Below, piece after piece: positions 60,775-64,000 of a stretch of DNA of 64,000 nucleotides; within the stretch, counting starts at the first letter, position 1, and each line of letters begins with the position of its first letter. Origin of the DNA: Chordicoccus furentiruminis. Lineage in GTDB: Bacteria; Bacillota; Clostridia; Lachnospirales; Lachnospiraceae. Under the pieces are notes generated by a model. That model was not told the DNA's origin. It did no database searches and saw nothing but the letters and a program-made list of their open reading frames with translations. Position numbers and translations under genes: made by a program. Location of the stretch: positions 620,001 to 684,000 of the forward strand of contig NZ_CP048829.1 of assembly GCF_019355395.1 (NCBI RefSeq), written 5' to 3'.

Positions 60775-61399
60775 AGCCGCCCCCGAGGATCCGCCGGACC
60801 AGCGCCGGCTGCGCCGTCTCCGGAGCCCGGGTATACAGGTCGATCGCGCCCTCGTCGCCGCTCCTGAAGGAGAAGGCCGGGAACAGAAACCCGAAGTCCG
60901 GCCGCCCGATCTCGTAGTCCGGAAGCGTCGGCGAAACCGTGCAGATGATGAAATCGTACACTTCCTCGGACTCATAGAGATACCCCTTGTCCGACGCCTT
61001 CATCGGAACGTCATAGACACCGTGAAAAACCGCCACCGCGTAGTCCGACGGCGATACATAGGAAAGGCCGATCTGCTCGTACAGCGCTTCCATCAGAAGA
61101 TCGTTCTTCAGCCCGCAGCTGTGGATTCCGCGGAGAAGGCGCCAGAAGCCGCTGCCTTTTCCGGCCTCCTCCGGGAAGCGGCGCTCGCGGAGCTGCTCGT
61201 TGGTACGGGCAAACGGCACCGTCTTCGCGAGCTTCAGGTTCTTCGCCTTGTCTCCTCCGCTCAGATTCAGGAAGTTCACATTGAACGTGTTGTCGATCTC
61301 TCCTTCCGCCGTCATATACGCGCCGGCGATCCGGGTAAAGCAAGTACGCGTCGGAGTCATCCGACGCGTAAGCTCAAGCATGTCCTCTCTGTCAATCAT
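60773..61399 (-). CDS. Short DUF4317-family protein
   Basis: A 208-residue protein of unknown function. The start REDMLELTRRMTPTRTCFTRIAGAYM and later AVFHGVYDVPMKASDK, SEEVYDFIICTVSPT, and PDFGFLFPAFSFRSGDEGAIDLYTRAPE match the DUF4317 family as I remember it. Family members are usually about 380-400 residues; this one stops soon after the LYTRAPE segment, so the C-terminal half is missing. The stop lies in a 24-bp direct repeat, so a deletion or sequence exchange is possible; a natural short form is the alternative. It starts two bases after the glucokinase stop. Confidence 0.78.
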   Translation of the reverse strand: MIDREDMLELTRRMTPTRTCFTRIAGAYMTAEGEIDNTFNVNFLNLSGGDKAKNLKLAKTVPFARTNEQLRERRFPEEAGKGSGFWRLLRGIHSCGLKNDLLMEALYEQIGLSYVSPSDYAVAVFHGVYDVPMKASDKGYLYESEEVYDFIICTVSPTLPDYEIGRPDFGFLFPAFSFRSGDEGAIDLYTRAPETAQPALVRRILGGG

Positions 61400-61401
61400 C
61401 G

Positions 61402-62343
61402 TCAGCCGAGCACCATCTTCACGGCGCCGTACATGCCCGCGTCATTTCCCAGCTCGGCCAGCGCGATCTTCGTGCCCTCGCTGGCGTGGAACGCTGCCTC
61501 AACATAATACTTCCGCACGGTGTCGGTGAGGATGCTGCCCGCCTTGGAGACGCCTCCTCCGATAACGAAGATTTCGGGATCCACCACGCAGGAGATCATT
61601 GCCAGCGCCCGGCCGAGGATCCGGCAGACATGATTCACGATTTCAAGCGCGACGAAATCGCCGGCCTTGGCCGCGTCGAAGACGTCCCTTGCCGATGGAG
61701 ACGCGATGCCGCGGAGAGAGGAGGGCTCTTCGGACTGCGCCAGCATCTCCTTCGCGACACGGGCGATCCCGGTTGCCGACGCGTACTGTTCAAGATGACC
61801 GTTCTTCCCGCAGCCGCAGATCAGCGTCTCATCCGGATTGACCTGGATGTGGCCGATCTCGCCCGCCGCCCCGAAGACGCCGGGAAGAATCTTTCCGTTC
61901 AGGATGATGCCGCCGCCTACCCCGGTCCCCAGCGTGACCATAACGACGTTTTTATGCCCTTTGCCGCCGCCCTTCCACATCTCGCCGAGCGCGGCGACAT
62001 TGGCGTCATTGCCGACACAGATCTTTTCGACGCCGGTCAGCTTCTTCAGCTCCTCCGCCACATCGACGACGCCCCAGCCGAGGTTCACCGCACGGTTGAC
62101 GATGGAGTCATGAATCACCGGGCCCGGAATATCGATCCCGATGCCTTCCAGTTCGTCCGGGCTGATCTTCCGGTCCGCGAGATCCTTCTTCACCGCCTTC
62201 GCGATGTCGCCGAGGATATACGCGCCGTCCTTCTCCTTCCGGGTCGGAATTTCATGCCGGTAAACCAGCTCTCCGTCCGTCCGGAAAAGTCCGATCTTCA
62301 CCGTCGTTCCCCCGAGATCCACGCCAAATGCATACGATTTCAT
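61402..62343 (-). CDS. glcK: ROK-family glucokinase
   Basis: A 313-residue sugar kinase that phosphorylates glucose with ATP in the cytosol. The ATP motif is FGVDLGGTTVKIGLF; catalytic Asp is in VGNDANVAALGE; VTLGTGVGGGII and the sugar/zinc motif GEIGHIQV with CGCGKNGHLEQYASATG follow. The ROK zinc motif usually has three Cys; here the third is His, which could still bind metal. It begins the glcK-DUF4317-FAD-ThrE-SGNH group, 89 bases after the MoxR-like gene. GlcK rather than a regulator is likely because no DNA-binding domain is present. Confidence 0.93.
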   Translation of the reverse strand: MKSYAFGVDLGGTTVKIGLFRTDGELVYRHEIPTRKEKDGAYILGDIAKAVKKDLADRKISPDELEGIGIDIPGPVIHDSIVNRAVNLGWGVVDVAEELKKLTGVEKICVGNDANVAALGEMWKGGGKGHKNVVMVTLGTGVGGGIILNGKILPGVFGAAGEIGHIQVNPDETLICGCGKNGHLEQYASATGIARVAKEMLAQSEEPSSLRGIASPSARDVFDAAKAGDFVALEIVNHVCRILGRALAMISCVVDPEIFVIGGGVSKAGSILTDTVRKYYVEAAFHASEGTKIALAELGNDAGMYGAVKMVLG

Positions 62344-62432
62344 TTCAATTTTCCTCCCTCGCCCGCTTCATCGGAAGCCTTCTCCCGGCAGCGGCCGGAC
62401 CGCGCCGTCAGACATCTTCCGATTGTGTCTTC

Positions 62433-63977
62433 TTATTCTACATCCAAACGGTGTGCTCCGTCATCCCGAATCTTTCCGAAAATGCAGCCGCTGTCCTGCT
62501 GCTCATCGCTGAGATCAATTGTCTTCAGCCTCTCATCCAGCTCCCTGCGGCGGTCACGGAGAAGCAGCAGCCGGTTGTATTTGTCATAGGCCTCGTTTCC
62601 GCATTCGCTGATGAACCTGAGCGCGTCGTAGCCGCCGGAAAGCTCCGTCAGGAACAGCACCATCTCCTGTCCCTCCCCGAATGTCTCCGCCAGAAAAGCA
62701 AAAGCCCGCGTCAGATGCGCCCCGGTCCGCCGGATCTCTTCCATCCTCCGCTGCTCACGGGCTGCGAACCACGCCTTCACGGCGCCCGACGGTTCCGCAT
62801 CCGGCTGCGCCAGAACCGTCTCCAGTTCCTTCAGCGCCTGCACCGTCCGGCGTCCGGTCCGGGCGGCATTCTCGCCGATCAGACCTGCGGCTGTCCCGCC
62901 GGCCAGCCGCTTCTCCAGCTTATCCCGCTCCTCCTTAAGCGAGCCGCCGGCGATCACCCGTTTCAGAATATCCGCCAGCGCCCGCTGCAGCTCTTTCTGC
63001 TCTCCGTATCGCCGGAATTCTCCGTCCAGACGGTTCGTGAGAAGTCCGATCAGGCTGAGCTTCTCGTCAAACGGCGCCCTCGCGAGCTCCTCCGTTCCCT
63101 TCGTACAGGTCCCGTCCAGAATCCCGTCAATCCGGAAGACGCGGCTGTACCGGCAGTAGAGCTCGTAGTAGACCGCAAAATCCGCCGCGATCTCGGGATC
63201 CTCCAGATACTGCGCAGCCAGCGCCTCGTCCGCCTTCTTGCCGAGCTTCTCGTAAACCGTGATGATCCGCGAGAGATCCTCCCATCCGCGGGCCGTCACG
63301 AAACGGACCCCGTCCAGGTCCTGCTTCACCGAATAAAAGTGTTCCTTCCGGATCCCGAGATAGGAAAGGATCGAGCCGTGGACGCCCGCCTTTCTCGCGT
63401 ATTCCTTCCAGACGCCGAGATCCGCCGTGATGTCGATCCGCTTCACCCGGTCGAGCGTCACGATATCGAGATCCCGCACCGACCGGTTGTACTCCGGCGG
63501 ATTGCCCGCGGTCACGATCACGAAGCCATCCGGCACCCGGTGCGTGCCGAAGGTTTTGTACTGGAGGAACTGCAGCATCGTCGGCGCCAGTGTCTCGGAG
63601 ACACAGTTGATCTCGTCAAGAAAGAGAATTCCCTCGTGTATGCCGGTGCGCTCGATCTGGTCGTAAACCGACGCGATGATCTCGCTCATCGTATATTCCG
63701 TCACCTGGTACTCCGTCCCGCCGTACGTCTTCCGGGAAATGCTGGGGAGGCCGATCGCGCTCTGACGGGTGTGATGGGTGATCGTGTAGGATACCAGATT
63801 GATCCCCAGCTCCTCCGCCACCTGCTCCATAATCGCGGTCTTCCCGATCCCGGGCGGTCCGATCAGAAGAAGCGGCCGCTGCCGCGGAACCGGAATCAGA
63901 AAGCTTCCCGTCTCGTCCTTCGCAAGATATGCCTCGACGGTATCGATCACCGTCTGCTTCGCCTGTCTGATATTCAT
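62433..63977 (-). CDS. MoxR-like AAA+ ATPase with long C-terminal extension
   Basis: A 514-residue ATPase. Walker A GPPGIGKT lies at about residues 40-47, Walker B GILFLDEIN near 116-124, then sensor 1 VIVTAGNPPEYNRS and LDRVKRIDI. MoxR proteins are usually near 320 residues; here about 180 more residues follow, rich in Glu, Arg and Leu and probably helical (ELARAPFDEKLSLIGLL, DKYNRLLLLRDRRRELDERL). MoxR ATPases act as chaperones with a VWA-domain partner, which would lie beyond the window or elsewhere. The second ATG was chosen because GGAGG abuts the first one directly and sits six bases before this one. Confidence 0.88.
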   Translation of the reverse strand: MNIRQAKQTVIDTVEAYLAKDETGSFLIPVPRQRPLLLIGPPGIGKTAIMEQVAEELGINLVSYTITHHTRQSAIGLPSISRKTYGGTEYQVTEYTMSEIIASVYDQIERTGIHEGILFLDEINCVSETLAPTMLQFLQYKTFGTHRVPDGFVIVTAGNPPEYNRSVRDLDIVTLDRVKRIDITADLGVWKEYARKAGVHGSILSYLGIRKEHFYSVKQDLDGVRFVTARGWEDLSRIITVYEKLGKKADEALAAQYLEDPEIAADFAVYYELYCRYSRVFRIDGILDGTCTKGTEELARAPFDEKLSLIGLLTNRLDGEFRRYGEQKELQRALADILKRVIAGGSLKEERDKLEKRLAGGTAAGLIGENAARTGRRTVQALKELETVLAQPDAEPSGAVKAWFAAREQRRMEEIRRTGAHLTRAFAFLAETFGEGQEMVLFLTELSGGYDALRFISECGNEAYDKYNRLLLLRDRRRELDERLKTIDLSDEQQDSGCIFGKIRDDGAHRLDVE

Positions 63978-64000
63978 CCTCATCCTCCGTATGTGATGAC

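Noticed and set aside
60619-60975. Frameshifted C-terminal half of the DUF4317 protein
   Set aside because: The other frames after the stop give Arg/Ser-rich peptides unlike the family, so no simple frameshift restores it.

Overview
This window looks like chromosomal DNA of a high-GC Clostridia species, most likely of the Lachnospiraceae type. The evidence is a DUF4317-family protein, an FMN-riboswitch-controlled RibU, the CdaA-CdaR pair, LytR-CpsA-Psr and YfhO proteins, a MurE with the DNPR motif expected for meso-diaminopimelate, and strong Firmicutes-type ribosome binding sites and sigma-A promoters with 17-base spacers. Genus and species cannot be set from the sequence alone. Most genes lie on the minus strand, so transcription mainly runs from high to low coordinates.

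Housekeeping, 1-18161. A murE-priA-def-fmt-rsmB-rlmN operon runs off the left edge. A carA-carB-uppP-arcC operon follows, with a palindrome over its -10 box. Between carA and the clpX operon lie a tRNA-Leu(CAG) gene with its own promoter and terminator, a 77-bp tandem repeat and a long hairpin. Then come clpX with a zinc-ribbon gene, and a membrane-anchored HtrA-type protease.

Surface polysaccharide, 18353-50220. A 15.6-kb minus-strand operon (rfbB to a glycosyltransferase at 22507) carries the four dTDP-rhamnose genes, a polysaccharide ABC exporter whose ATPase has a Wzt-like C-terminal domain, a methyltransferase, and three related tandem-GT2 enzymes. One of these is fused to a kinase-like domain and a predicted coiled coil. 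Together these parts resemble the WbdD/Wzt chain-length and chain-termination machinery of Gram-negative O-antigens, rearranged for a Gram-positive cell; this is the most interesting proposal here. A separate promoter drives a polyprenyl-phosphate sugar transferase, an LCP ligase with a large Asp/Gly-rich insertion, and a GT2. Divergent plus-strand genes encode a GT-C-like membrane protein and a YfhO protein. A convergent five-gene operon has two CapK/PaaK-like adenylate-forming enzymes, a flippase, a ThDP enzyme and a dolichyl-phosphate-type GT2. It probably makes a second, modified surface glycan.

Envelope signalling and metabolism, 50288-64000. cdaA-cdaR-ptsH-dacA joins c-di-AMP synthesis, HPr and a D,D-carboxypeptidase. 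It is followed by mscS with a small Cys-containing protein, an FMN riboswitch with ribU, and a minus-strand group of a MoxR-like ATPase, ROK glucokinase, a short DUF4317 protein, an FAD oxidoreductase, a ThrE-type exporter and an SGNH hydrolase.
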